6,027 nt of DNA from an uncultured Bacteroidota bacterium (GCA_946479535.1 CAMLGP010000202.1:1-6027), one strand, 5' to 3'. Positions 1-5,671 are shown, counted from the stretch's first letter. The notes: a model not told the origin generated them from the letters alone. Made by a program: numbers and translations.

Positions 1-588
1 ACCAATCAATGCATCATCAATTACACTCTTCAATGGAATATCCTTTCCCCCTCTATAAGCTCCGTCACAGGTAACAATAAATGTTGCCTGTGCATCTTCC
101 AGGCGATCCGCAATACTTTGAGCAGAAAATCCACCAAATATTACAGAATGTATGGCACCAATACGGGCTGACGCCAATACTGCAATGGCCAGCTCCGGGA
201 TCATACCCATATAGATACAAACCCGGTCTCCCTTTTTAACTCCATTGTTCCTTAATACCTGTGCAAACTGGCAAACCTTTTCATGAAGCTTTTTATAGGT
301 CAGTATCCTTGTGTCCTCAGATGGATCATTTGGTTCCCAGATAATGGCTGGCTGATCTCCTCTTTCATCTAAATGCCGGTCAAGGCAGTTCTCAGTTATA
401 TTAAGCTTAGCGCCAGAAAACCATTTTACATCCGGTTCTTTAAAATTCCATTCCAGCACTTTATCCCATTTCTTTCTCCAGCTAAAGTGCTGCGCTACCG
501 AAGCCCAGTATTCTTCAGGATTTGTCACACTCACACGATAGGCCATCTCGTACGCGTCCATACTTGTAATCTGGTAAGGATATGACAT
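1..588 (-). CDS. acs: Acetyl-CoA synthetase, N-terminal part (cut by the left window edge)
   Basis: AMP-forming acetyl-CoA synthetase converts acetate, ATP and CoA to acetyl-CoA, AMP and pyrophosphate in the cytoplasm. Only the first 196 codons are here; the family is usually about 630-660 residues, so the catalytic core motifs and the acetylatable lysine lie outside. Reading leftwards from the ATG at 588-586, the protein starts MSYPYQITSMDAYE and carries the N-terminal Acs block EYWASVAQHFSWRKKWDKVL (27-46), LNITENCLDRHL (62-73), GDQPAIIWEP (77-86), GDRVCIYMGMIPELA (120-134), GAIHSVIFGGFSAQSIADR (144-162) and YRGGKDIPLK (178-187). The last block matches the region that supplies CoA-binding arginines in the Salmonella enzyme. 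The frame is open to base 1 with no defect. It is divergent from the MHS transporter gene (45 bp between the chosen starts), which suggests shared control and a role in carboxylate uptake and activation. Propionyl-CoA synthetase is a less likely alternative. Identity is very secure. Confidence 0.95.
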   Translation of the reverse strand, partial: MSYPYQITSMDAYEMAYRVSVTNPEEYWASVAQHFSWRKKWDKVLEWNFKEPDVKWFSGAKLNITENCLDRHLDERGDQPAIIWEPNDPSEDTRILTYKKLHEKVCQFAQVLRNNGVKKGDRVCIYMGMIPELAIAVLASARIGAIHSVIFGGFSAQSIADRLEDAQATFIVTCDGAYRGGKDIPLKSVIDDALIG

Positions 589-610
589 AAACTATAATTC
601 TTTTGGGCCT

Positions 611-643
611 TAAATGTACGACAGGATGAAGAAATGACTAACA
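611..643 (-). promoter_or_regulatory. Candidate acs promoter (Bacteroidota type)
   Basis: On the minus strand, TACATTTA (618-611) matches seven of eight positions of the Bacteroidota -7 consensus TAnnTTTG. A TTG (643-641) lies 22 nt upstream, slightly wider than the usual spacing of about 19-21. Transcription would begin roughly 15-20 nt before the acs ATG. The -33 element would fall inside the transporter gene if that gene starts at 634, but would be intergenic if it starts at 661. This is a consensus match by eye only. Confidence 0.3.
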
Positions 644-2190
644 ATTCGTATTTTAATCGCATGAACGAAACCAACTCTATCCGTAAGGTCATTACTGCAT
701 CATCAGTAGGAACGATGATTGAATGGTATGACTTTTACATTTTTGGGATGCTTGCCAAAACCATCTCCACTCAATTCTTTCCTGAAGGAAATGCAACAGC
801 AGCATTGCTAAGTACGCTTGCCATTTTTGCGGCAGGTTTTATTGTGCGCCCATTTGGTGCTCTTGTCTTTGGACGATTGGGTGATCTCATAGGGAGAAAA
901 TATACCTTCCTGCTTACACTTGTTTTAATGGGAGGCTCTACCTTTCTGATTGGTCTTGTGCCCGGTTATAAATCAATTGGAATTGCAGCGCCATTGATCG
1001 TTCTATTGTTAAGATTGATCCAGGGATTGGCGCTGGGCGGAGAATATGGCGGCGCTGCTACCTATGTAGCAGAACATGCGCCTGCAGGTAAAAGAGGATA
1101 TTATACAAGCTGGATCCAGACTACTGCCACCATTGGTTTATTTGTTGCATTGGGAGTGATCATGCTGGTGAAATTGAATATGACCGATGCTGAATTCAAT
1201 GAGCCCTGGGGTGGATGGCGGTATCCTTTCTGGATATCCATTCTACTTGTTGCCATTTCTATTTATATCCGGTTAAAGATGAAAGAGTCTCCTTTGTTTT
1301 CCAAACTGAAAACTGAAGGAAAGACTTCTACAAATCCATTAAAGGAAAGCTTTTCTCATAAAGCCAATTTCAAGATGGTTTTGCTCGCACTTTTTGGAGC
1401 AGTAATGGGACAGGGAGTGATCTGGTATACCGGTCAATTTTATGCCCAAAGCTTTTTGGAAACGCAATGTAAAATTGAATTCGGACAAAGTCGCACCATT
1501 CTATTATGGGCAATTGTTTTTGCAACACCTTTCTTTCTTTTCTTTGGATGGCTGAGTGATAAAATTGGAAGAAAGTGGATCATGATGGCTGGCATGTTAC
1601 TGGGTATTCTCACGTATCGTCCCATCTTTAGTTACTTCCTGGAAAAGACTGATGTTAAGCAATGGAATGCCGGCATGTCATTTACACCAGGAGGGGAAGT
1701 AATAAAATCTGACAATCTTAAGGGCACTAATCAGACTGTGAATAAATCAACCCGTACGATAGTTTTTGAGGATGGAAGAAGCTACGTGGAGAACAAATCA
1801 GACACTGTAGTAACTGATGCACTTAATACAATCGCCAAAGCCGGACCGGTAACTTATACAAACAGGCATTTGGCCCAGAGCACCTACTGGAAATTCATTG
1901 GACTGGTATTCCTCCTTATATTATACGTAACCATGGTATACGGCCCTATTGCTGCATTCCTGGTAGAAATGTTCCCAACCCGAATCAGGTACACTTCAAT
2001 GTCTCTTCCCTATCACATCGGTAATGGTGTTTTTGGTGGACTGGTCCCTTTTATTGGCCTGTTACTTACAACTACCTATCCAAAGGATCCGCTTGTAGGT
2101 TTGTGGTATCCCATTGGCGTAGCCGCTTTATGTTTTATTATAGGATGTATCTATCTGCGAAATAAAATTGACAGGGACGTAACTGATTAA
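634..2190 (+). CDS. MHS-family major facilitator transporter (probable carboxylate/H+ symporter)
   Basis: This is an inner-membrane secondary transporter of the metabolite:H+ symporter group (relatives ProP, KgtP, ShiA). Visible hallmarks are WYDFYIFG in helix 1 (31-38), MFS motif A GRLGDLIGRK between helices 2 and 3 (80-89), RLIQGLALGGEYGGAA (127-142) with VAEHAP after it, the second-half motif A copy GWLSDKIGRK (305-314), and EMFPTRIRYTSMSLPYHIGN (445-464). Twelve helices can be placed. At 518 residues it is longer than the usual 430-460; the excess is a hydrophilic stretch at about 337-415 between helices 9 and 10, predicted periplasmic. The start at 634 is supported by AGGA at 623-626, 7 nt upstream; ATG 661 (M10) is an alternative that would widen the gap to acs. 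The small membrane protein gene follows after 10 nt. The divergent acs suggests acetate, propionate or a related acid as substrate, but the sequence does not prove this. Family call is secure, substrate uncertain. Confidence 0.9.
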   Translation: MTNNSYFNRMNETNSIRKVITASSVGTMIEWYDFYIFGMLAKTISTQFFPEGNATAALLSTLAIFAAGFIVRPFGALVFGRLGDLIGRKYTFLLTLVLMGGSTFLIGLVPGYKSIGIAAPLIVLLLRLIQGLALGGEYGGAATYVAEHAPAGKRGYYTSWIQTTATIGLFVALGVIMLVKLNMTDAEFNEPWGGWRYPFWISILLVAISIYIRLKMKESPLFSKLKTEGKTSTNPLKESFSHKANFKMVLLALFGAVMGQGVIWYTGQFYAQSFLETQCKIEFGQSRTILLWAIVFATPFFLFFGWLSDKIGRKWIMMAGMLLGILTYRPIFSYFLEKTDVKQWNAGMSFTPGGEVIKSDNLKGTNQTVNKSTRTIVFEDGRSYVENKSDTVVTDALNTIAKAGPVTYTNRHLAQSTYWKFIGLVFLLILYVTMVYGPIAAFLVEMFPTRIRYTSMSLPYHIGNGVFGGLVPFIGLLLTTTYPKDPLVGLWYPIGVAALCFIIGCIYLRNKIDRDVTD

Positions 2191-2200
2191 TCCAACTATT

Positions 2201-2446
2201 ATGAACAGTATTAAGAAAATTTTAGGCATTATCTGGCTGTTGCTTGCACCTATAGTTATCTATTTCCTTGTAAGCGGTGCAATTACACACATTGATACTG
2301 CGGGCAAAAAAGACATCAATAACCCTGTAATCTGGATTATTATTATATTAATATTTACGCCAATTGCCATTGGCCTGATGATCTTTGGCTGGTATGCAAT
2401 AAAAGGGGAATATGAGCATTTGCCTGAAAAATCAAGTGAACTCTGA
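2201..2446 (+). CDS. Small two-helix membrane protein, likely partner of the MHS transporter
   Basis: An 81-residue protein with two clear hydrophobic segments, about 7-28 (ILGIIWLLLAPIVIYFLVSG core) and 43-67 (VIWIIIILIFTPIAIGLMIFGW core), joined by a short polar loop (HIDTAGKKDINN) and ending in a charged tail, KGEYEHLPEKSSEL. It starts 10 nt after the transporter stop with no promoter between, so the two are almost certainly cotranscribed. From memory it resembles short Bacteroidota proteins of the DUF6814 type found beside MFS transporters; I cannot confirm that assignment. By analogy with small subunits next to other carboxylate symporters (YjcH/DUF4212 next to ActP-type SSS permeases), it may stabilise or modulate the transporter. 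That role is inference. The ORF itself is convincing: hydrophobic pattern, operon position and no competing frame. Confidence 0.75.
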   Translation: MNSIKKILGIIWLLLAPIVIYFLVSGAITHIDTAGKKDINNPVIWIIIILIFTPIAIGLMIFGWYAIKGEYEHLPEKSSEL

Positions 2447-2447
2447 C

Positions 2448-2478
2448 TTTAATTTTAGGTATTGATTTAGTACTTTTG
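2448..2478 (+). promoter_or_regulatory. Promoter of the 126-residue exported protein gene
   Basis: TACTTTTG at 2471-2478 is an exact match to the Bacteroidota -7 element TAnnTTTG. A T-rich TTT at 2448-2450 sits 20 nt upstream where the -33 TTG is expected, so the upstream half is imperfect. The ATG at 2489 lies about 7 nt after the predicted transcription start, an extremely short leader of the kind common in this phylum. It implies the downstream gene is transcribed separately from the transporter operon. Confidence 0.55.
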
Positions 2479-2488
2479 CCTTCCCGTC

Positions 2489-2869
2489 ATGAAAAAGGCA
2501 ACCTGGTCCATAAGGCACATTATTTCCAGCGTGGTAATGATACTATCGCTGATCTGGCTTACTATCAGTCTGCCTTATGTATATGCTGCCCAGCAAAAAC
2601 TGGCCCTGGACAAGATCACCAATGCTAAAGAGGCTAAAGGGATACCCGGTGATGAGAGCAATCAGGATGGAAACAATCCATTTGCCAATACAACAGAAGA
2701 AAAGGTTGCCACTAATGTAAATCTCACCGAAGAATACCTTCATCATCAGGAAGAGCCTTTACCCATATCTACTGATAAATTAAGTCACTCTCATCACCAT
2801 AGCTATGATGTTTATATAGCTTTCTATGGTGAATTACTTTCTCCGCCACCGGATTCTTTCTTACTCTAA
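2489..2869 (+). CDS. Hypothetical exported protein with a histidine cluster
   Basis: A 126-residue protein of no family I recognise. The N-terminus is a signal peptide or signal anchor: MKKATWSIRH, a hydrophobic core at about 11-30, then a good signal peptidase I site after VYA (31-33). The mature part is polar and probably disordered (about 34-95: KITNAKEAKG, GDESNQDGNNPFANTTEEK). It is followed by a histidine cluster SHSHHHS (99-105, with HH at 85-86) and a more ordered-looking end, YDVYIAFYGELLSPPPDSF. There is no lipobox cysteine, so a soluble periplasmic or membrane-anchored protein is more likely than a lipoprotein. The histidines could bind Zn, Ni or Cu, which is only a suggestion. It has its own promoter-like element and lies between the transporter operon and the sulP operon. 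ATG 2489 is preferred because it follows the -7 element closely and gives a complete signal peptide. Confidence 0.7.
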   Translation: MKKATWSIRHIISSVVMILSLIWLTISLPYVYAAQQKLALDKITNAKEAKGIPGDESNQDGNNPFANTTEEKVATNVNLTEEYLHHQEEPLPISTDKLSHSHHHSYDVYIAFYGELLSPPPDSFLL

Positions 2870-2921
2870 ATCCCCCGTTATTATTATTAGTTATTGCAGT
2901 AAATAACAGTCCATCTGTCCA

Positions 2922-2952
2922 TTGCTGAAATAATACATGCGGGATACGTCTG
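2922..2952 (+). promoter_or_regulatory. Candidate promoter for the sulP-carbonic anhydrase operon
   Basis: TTG at 2922-2924 and TACGTCTG at 2945-2952 are separated by 20 nt; the latter matches seven of eight positions of TAnnTTTG. Transcription would start near 2956-2960 and give a leader of about 130 nt before the sulP ATG, containing the palindrome and hairpins listed separately. I found no better match in the 217-bp spacer. Consensus match by eye only. Confidence 0.35.
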
Positions 2953-3068
2953 CACGCATTGCCAAAATTTTGATTCCGATAGCTATCGGGATTGCCATCG
3001 GAAGCCCGTTTTTAATCCACTTAGATAACGATTGTTCGCGTGATACGAACCGGCATTGCTATTCGTAA
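2937..3068 (+). CDS. Doubtful 43-codon ORF upstream of sulP
   Basis: An ATG-started ORF of 43 codons ends at TAA 3066-3068, 18 nt before the sulP ATG. It would encode MRDTSARIAK, a hydrophobic stretch of about 18 residues (ILIPIAIGIAIGSPFLI) and a polar cysteine-containing tail (LDNDCSRDTNRHCYS). The shape, positive N-terminus plus a single helix, suits a small membrane protein, and the position would allow translational coupling to sulP. Against it: the middle of the hydrophobic stretch is encoded by the 14-bp palindrome, the ATG lies upstream of the transcription start implied by the candidate promoter, there is no Shine-Dalgarno sequence, and I recognise no homologue. It is listed so that it can be tested, not as a confident gene. 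Confidence 0.22.
   Translation: MRDTSARIAKILIPIAIGIAIGSPFLIHLDNDCSRDTNRHCYS
2976..2989. repeat. Perfect 14-bp palindrome CCGATAGCTATCGG
   Basis: CCGATAGCTATCGG is identical to its own reverse complement. An outer arm pair, TTCCGAT (2974-2980) with ATCGGAA (2997-3003), shares bases with it, so the strand can fold in two ways. From memory, palindromes with the core GATAGCTATC are frequent in intergenic DNA of several Bacteroidota genomes, so this is probably one copy of a dispersed motif rather than a gene-specific operator. Only one copy is in this window. Confidence 0.6.
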
Positions 3069-3074
3069 CCGTTA
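3026..3074 (+). promoter_or_regulatory. Possible structured leader just upstream of sulP
   Basis: Three inverted repeats overlap within 50 nt, ending 12 nt before the sulP ATG: GTTCG (3034-3038) with CGAAC (3046-3050), TACGAA (3044-3049) with TTCGTA (3062-3067), and an outer pair TAACG (3026-3030) with CGTTA (3070-3074). The first two share bases 3046-3049 and so cannot form together. Such an arrangement could control ribosome access, but the stems are only 5-6 bp, no known riboswitch is recognised, and chance is a real possibility. Confidence 0.25.
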
Positions 3075-3086
3075 AAAAATTATTTT

Positions 3087-4742
3087 ATGAGTAAAAAGAC
3101 TTCTGTAAAAGCAAGTCCGGGTGTGAAAGACTATCTCCTGGGCCTGCGATATGATATACCTTCTTCAATAGTTGTATTTCTTGTGGCGCTTCCACTTTGT
3201 TTGGGAATAGCACTTGCTTCCAATGCTCCCCTGTTCAGCGGACTGATTGCCGGAGTGGTGGGCGGTATTGTGGTTGGTTTGGCCAGCCGTTCACATTTAA
3301 GTGTAAGTGGACCTGCGGCTGGTCTCACAGCTATTGTTGCTGTAGCAGTAGTAACACTTCCTTCCTTTGAAGCATTCCTGGTGGCTGTGGTGATCTGTGG
3401 TGTCATCCAGGTTATACTTGGTTTTTTGAAAGCTGGTATTATAGGGGATTATGTACCAGGTGCAGTGATCAAAGGCATGTTGGCCGCTATCGGTCTCATA
3501 TTAATCCTGAACCAGGTGCCGCATTTATTGGGTGATGACTCAAAGTTTGAAGTGGATGAATCCATCAAGCAATCTGATAAAGGAAATATCTTTTCCAATT
3601 TCATCAATGCGTTTGCGCATATCACACCAGTAGCCTTACTGATTGGCGCCAGTGGATTGGCATTCCATTTTATCTGGGAAAAATTAACCACAGGTAAAAA
3701 GGGGTTTATTAAAATGATACCCGCACCATTGCTGGTGGTTTTAATGGGTGTAGGAATTCACATGCTATTCAGACAATCTGATCCTGCTAATTCATTAAAC
3801 AATAAACACCTTGTATCTATCCCGGTGGCCAGCTCCGCCAACGAGTTCTTTTCCTTTTTTGCAAGACCTGACTTCAGCCAGCTTTTTAATCAGCAGGTGC
3901 TGGTTACAGGCCTTGTACTGGCGCTTGTAGCCAGCCTGGAAAGTTTATTGAGCATTGAGGCAGTAGATGACCTTGACCCCTATCAGCGGGTTACACCTAC
4001 CAATCGTGAATTGAAAGCGCAGGGATTGGGCAATATGATCTCAGGGTTAATTGGAGGATTACCGGTGACCAGCGTTATCGTTCGCTCATCTGCCAATGTA
4101 AACGCGGGAGCCAAAACAAAAATGTCAACCATTTATCATGGACTCTTTCTGTTATCCAGTGTTGCCTTCATACCCTTTGTATTAAACCTTATACCTAAAG
4201 CGGCCCTTGCAGCTATTCTGATATATACAGGTTACAAGTTGGCCAGGCCAAGCCTGTTTAAGGCATTTTATAAGAAAGGCTGGGACCAGTTTTTGCCTTT
4301 TGTTATAACTATTACAGCCATCCTGCTTACAGATTTGTTGAAAGGAGTGGTCATTGGTATTGGTGTAGGCCTTTTCTTTGTACTTAGAAGTAATTTCAGG
4401 TCAGCGGTATTTGTGGTGAATGATGACAACAAGTTCTTATTCAGGTTGCGCAAAGACATATCTTTCCTGAATAAACCGATCATCAAGAACAGACTGGAGC
4501 AGGTGCCGGCAAATTCCTCTGTAATGATTGATGCTTCAAGGGCGGATTTTATAGACAAGGATGTGATTGAAACAATTGAGGACTTTATGTTACATGCGCC
4601 ATTGAAGAACATCCGGGTTGAATTGAAATACAGCCGTACAAAAGACCAGGGATTTTCAAAAAAAATAAAAGAGGATAAGAATGGAACAGCCGATCTTATC
4701 CGAACACATGAAAAGGAAATTGCTGTAATAACAGCTAATTGA
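3087..4742 (+). CDS. SulP-family anion transporter, probable bicarbonate transporter
   Basis: A 551-residue inner-membrane protein of the SulP/SLC26 family (Sulfate_transp plus STAS). The transport domain spans about 15-435, with the helix 1 start YDIPSSIVVFLVALPLCLGIALAS (22-45), the SulP signature HLSVSGPAAGL (70-80), DYVPGAVIKGM (121-131), ASLESLLSIEAVDDLD (282-297) around the anion site, and GGLPVTSVIVRSSANVNAG (323-341). A short C-terminal STAS domain follows (about 448-545; IDASRADFIDKDVIETIEDF at 481-500). The carbonic anhydrase gene begins 24 nt downstream, and SulP/carbonic anhydrase pairing or fusion is an established association, so Na+-dependent bicarbonate uptake (BicA-like) is the best guess; sulfate or another anion cannot be excluded. 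The ATG at 3087 has no Shine-Dalgarno sequence, only the A/T-rich stretch usual in this phylum. A 217-bp spacer with possible promoter and hairpins precedes it. The gene is intact. Confidence 0.92.
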   Translation: MSKKTSVKASPGVKDYLLGLRYDIPSSIVVFLVALPLCLGIALASNAPLFSGLIAGVVGGIVVGLASRSHLSVSGPAAGLTAIVAVAVVTLPSFEAFLVAVVICGVIQVILGFLKAGIIGDYVPGAVIKGMLAAIGLILILNQVPHLLGDDSKFEVDESIKQSDKGNIFSNFINAFAHITPVALLIGASGLAFHFIWEKLTTGKKGFIKMIPAPLLVVLMGVGIHMLFRQSDPANSLNNKHLVSIPVASSANEFFSFFARPDFSQLFNQQVLVTGLVLALVASLESLLSIEAVDDLDPYQRVTPTNRELKAQGLGNMISGLIGGLPVTSVIVRSSANVNAGAKTKMSTIYHGLFLLSSVAFIPFVLNLIPKAALAAILIYTGYKLARPSLFKAFYKKGWDQFLPFVITITAILLTDLLKGVVIGIGVGLFFVLRSNFRSAVFVVNDDNKFLFRLRKDISFLNKPIIKNRLEQVPANSSVMIDASRADFIDKDVIETIEDFMLHAPLKNIRVELKYSRTKDQGFSKKIKEDKNGTADLIRTHEKEIAVITAN

Positions 4743-4766
4743 TTAAAGACTATTTAAAACTGAATT

Positions 4767-5402
4767 ATGCATTCATACGAAAAATTATTACTGGAAAATA
4801 AGGCCTGGGCAGCGGAAAAGCTTTCAGATGATCCGGCTTATTTTAACCGGCTCGCCGATGTGCAGACTCCTGAATTTCTCTGGATCGGTTGTAGTGATAG
4901 CCGTGTTCCTGCAAATGAGATCACTGGCACAACCCCTGGTGAAATATTTGTGCACCGCAATGTAGCCAACCTTGTGATCAATACAGATGTAAACCTTTTG
5001 AGCGTTCTGGATTATGCCGTTACTCATTTAAAAGTAAAACACGTGATTGTTTGTGGGCACTATGGATGTGGCGGTGTAAAAGCCTCCATTACCAATCATG
5101 ATTTCAAAGCCGTGCTGAATATGTGGCTGCGCAATATCAAAGATGTTTATCGCATTCACCGGGATGAGCTGGATGGAATACAAGATGAAGAGAAGAAATG
5201 TGACCGGCTGGTTGAACTAAACGTTCAGGAACAGGTGTTCAATCTTGCCAAGACTTCAATCATACAACGCGCCTGGAAACATGATAAAAGACCCCATCTT
5301 CATGGATGGGTTTATGGACTAAATGATGGATTGATCAAACCGGTATGTGAAATGGATGCCGGAACACATATTGATTCCCTTTATGAATATGATGACCTTT
5401 AA
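4767..5402 (+). CDS. can: Beta-carbonic anhydrase, type II (Can-like)
   Basis: Cytoplasmic zinc enzyme that interconverts CO2 and bicarbonate. The 211-residue protein closely resembles E. coli Can in length (220) and numbering: zinc ligands C42, H98 and C101, with the D44/R46 dyad in GCSDSRVPA and the second site in CGHYGCGG (96-103). W39, V47 and R64 are present, and Y183 in HGWVYG corresponds to E. coli Y181. Together these are the residues that form the non-catalytic bicarbonate pocket of type II enzymes, so bicarbonate inhibition and pH-dependent switching are expected. Other conserved blocks are FVHRNVANLV (61-70), LSVLDYAV (78-85) and LNVQEQV (151-157). It lies 24 nt after sulP on the same strand with no promoter between, hence one operon; the enzyme would equilibrate bicarbonate brought in by SulP and supply carboxylases. 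Start choice is firm because it aligns with E. coli Can from the first residues. Confidence 0.96.
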   Translation: MHSYEKLLLENKAWAAEKLSDDPAYFNRLADVQTPEFLWIGCSDSRVPANEITGTTPGEIFVHRNVANLVINTDVNLLSVLDYAVTHLKVKHVIVCGHYGCGGVKASITNHDFKAVLNMWLRNIKDVYRIHRDELDGIQDEEKKCDRLVELNVQEQVFNLAKTSIIQRAWKHDKRPHLHGWVYGLNDGLIKPVCEMDAGTHIDSLYEYDDL

Positions 5403-5407
5403 TGTGC

Positions 5408-5444
5408 CATGAAGTTGAGGCAGGCAGACCGTCTCAACTTCATG
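5408..5444. terminator. Long hairpin between convergent genes, probable bidirectional terminator
   Basis: CATGAAGTTGAG (5408-5419) pairs perfectly with CTCAACTTCATG (5433-5444); one G-T and one C-G pair can extend it inward, leaving a loop of about 9 nt. It begins 5 nt after the carbonic anhydrase stop and, on the other strand, lies 2 nt beyond the stop of the nhaD remnant, so it can end transcripts from both sides. Neither side has a T-run, so it is not a textbook intrinsic terminator; it may instead protect 3' ends. Confidence 0.6.
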
Positions 5445-5446
5445 CC

Positions 5447-5617
5447 TTAAAGGTATTCCTGCAATAAAAATACTCCTGCACCTGACAGATATCCAATCAA
5501 TGCCAGCCAGAATATCTTTTTCAGGTACCAGCCAAAATTTATCCTTTCCATTCCCATGGCGGCTACTCCTGCTGCGGACCCAATGATCAGTACACTTCCA
5601 CCAATACCTGCACACAT
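5447..5617 (-). pseudogene. nhaD: C-terminal remnant of an NhaD-type Na+/H+ antiporter
   Basis: Read leftwards from 5617, 56 codons give MCAGIGGSVLIIGSAAGV, then AAMGMERINFGWYLKKIFW and LALIGYLSGAGVFLLQEYL, ending at TAA 5449-5447. This matches, as I remember the family, the extreme C-terminus of Bacteroidota NhaD antiporters (typical pattern CAGTGGS, GSAAGVAAMGMEKI, WYLKKIS, LALLGY). A full NhaD has about 400-480 residues and some ten or more helices; only the last two hydrophobic segments remain. Upstream in frame there is a TAA at 5626-5624, and beyond it no frame resembles NhaD before the gldA promoter begins. The gene has therefore lost its 5' portion, apparently by deletion or rearrangement at about 5618-5640. 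The surviving part has no internal stop or frameshift, so the loss may be recent. ATG 5617 corresponds to an internal position of the family, and a functional 56-residue protein is unlikely. Confidence 0.75.
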
Positions 5618-5671
5618 TAGGGTTTATGCTTGCACCAGGTCTTCTGCATAGGACACTTCTGGCCTACCCAA

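Noticed and set aside
373..585. A 70-codon plus-strand frame
   Set aside because: It lies wholly antisense to the clearly recognisable acs coding sequence and shows no family features.
598..605. TTCTTTTG as a -7 element for the MHS transporter gene
   Set aside because: It matches seven of eight positions, but no TTG lies at the expected upstream distance (the nearest is 31 nt away), so the transporter promoter remains unidentified.
2337..2360. AT-rich repetitive stretch considered as a repeat or protein-binding site
   Set aside because: It encodes the isoleucine-rich second helix of the 81-residue protein, which fully explains the composition.
2543..2746. A 67-codon minus-strand frame opposite the 126-residue exported protein
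   Set aside because: The plus-strand frame has a promoter element and a proper signal peptide; the minus-strand frame has neither.
2890..2907. Weak hairpin GTTATT/AATAAC after the 126-residue protein gene, considered as a terminator
   Set aside because: A six-pair, mostly A-T stem with no following T-run is too weak to call.
3131..3406. A 91-codon minus-strand frame inside sulP, with others at 3449-3691 and 4268-4612
   Set aside because: All are antisense to intact, well conserved SulP sequence; the threonine/alanine-rich product of the first is what an antisense frame of a membrane helix region typically gives.
5319..5615. A 98-codon minus-strand frame across the end of can and the following spacer
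   Set aside because: It overlaps the nhaD remnant in another frame and runs antisense into can; its product is rich in W, C, H and R with no family resemblance, while the neighbouring frame reads clearly as NhaD.
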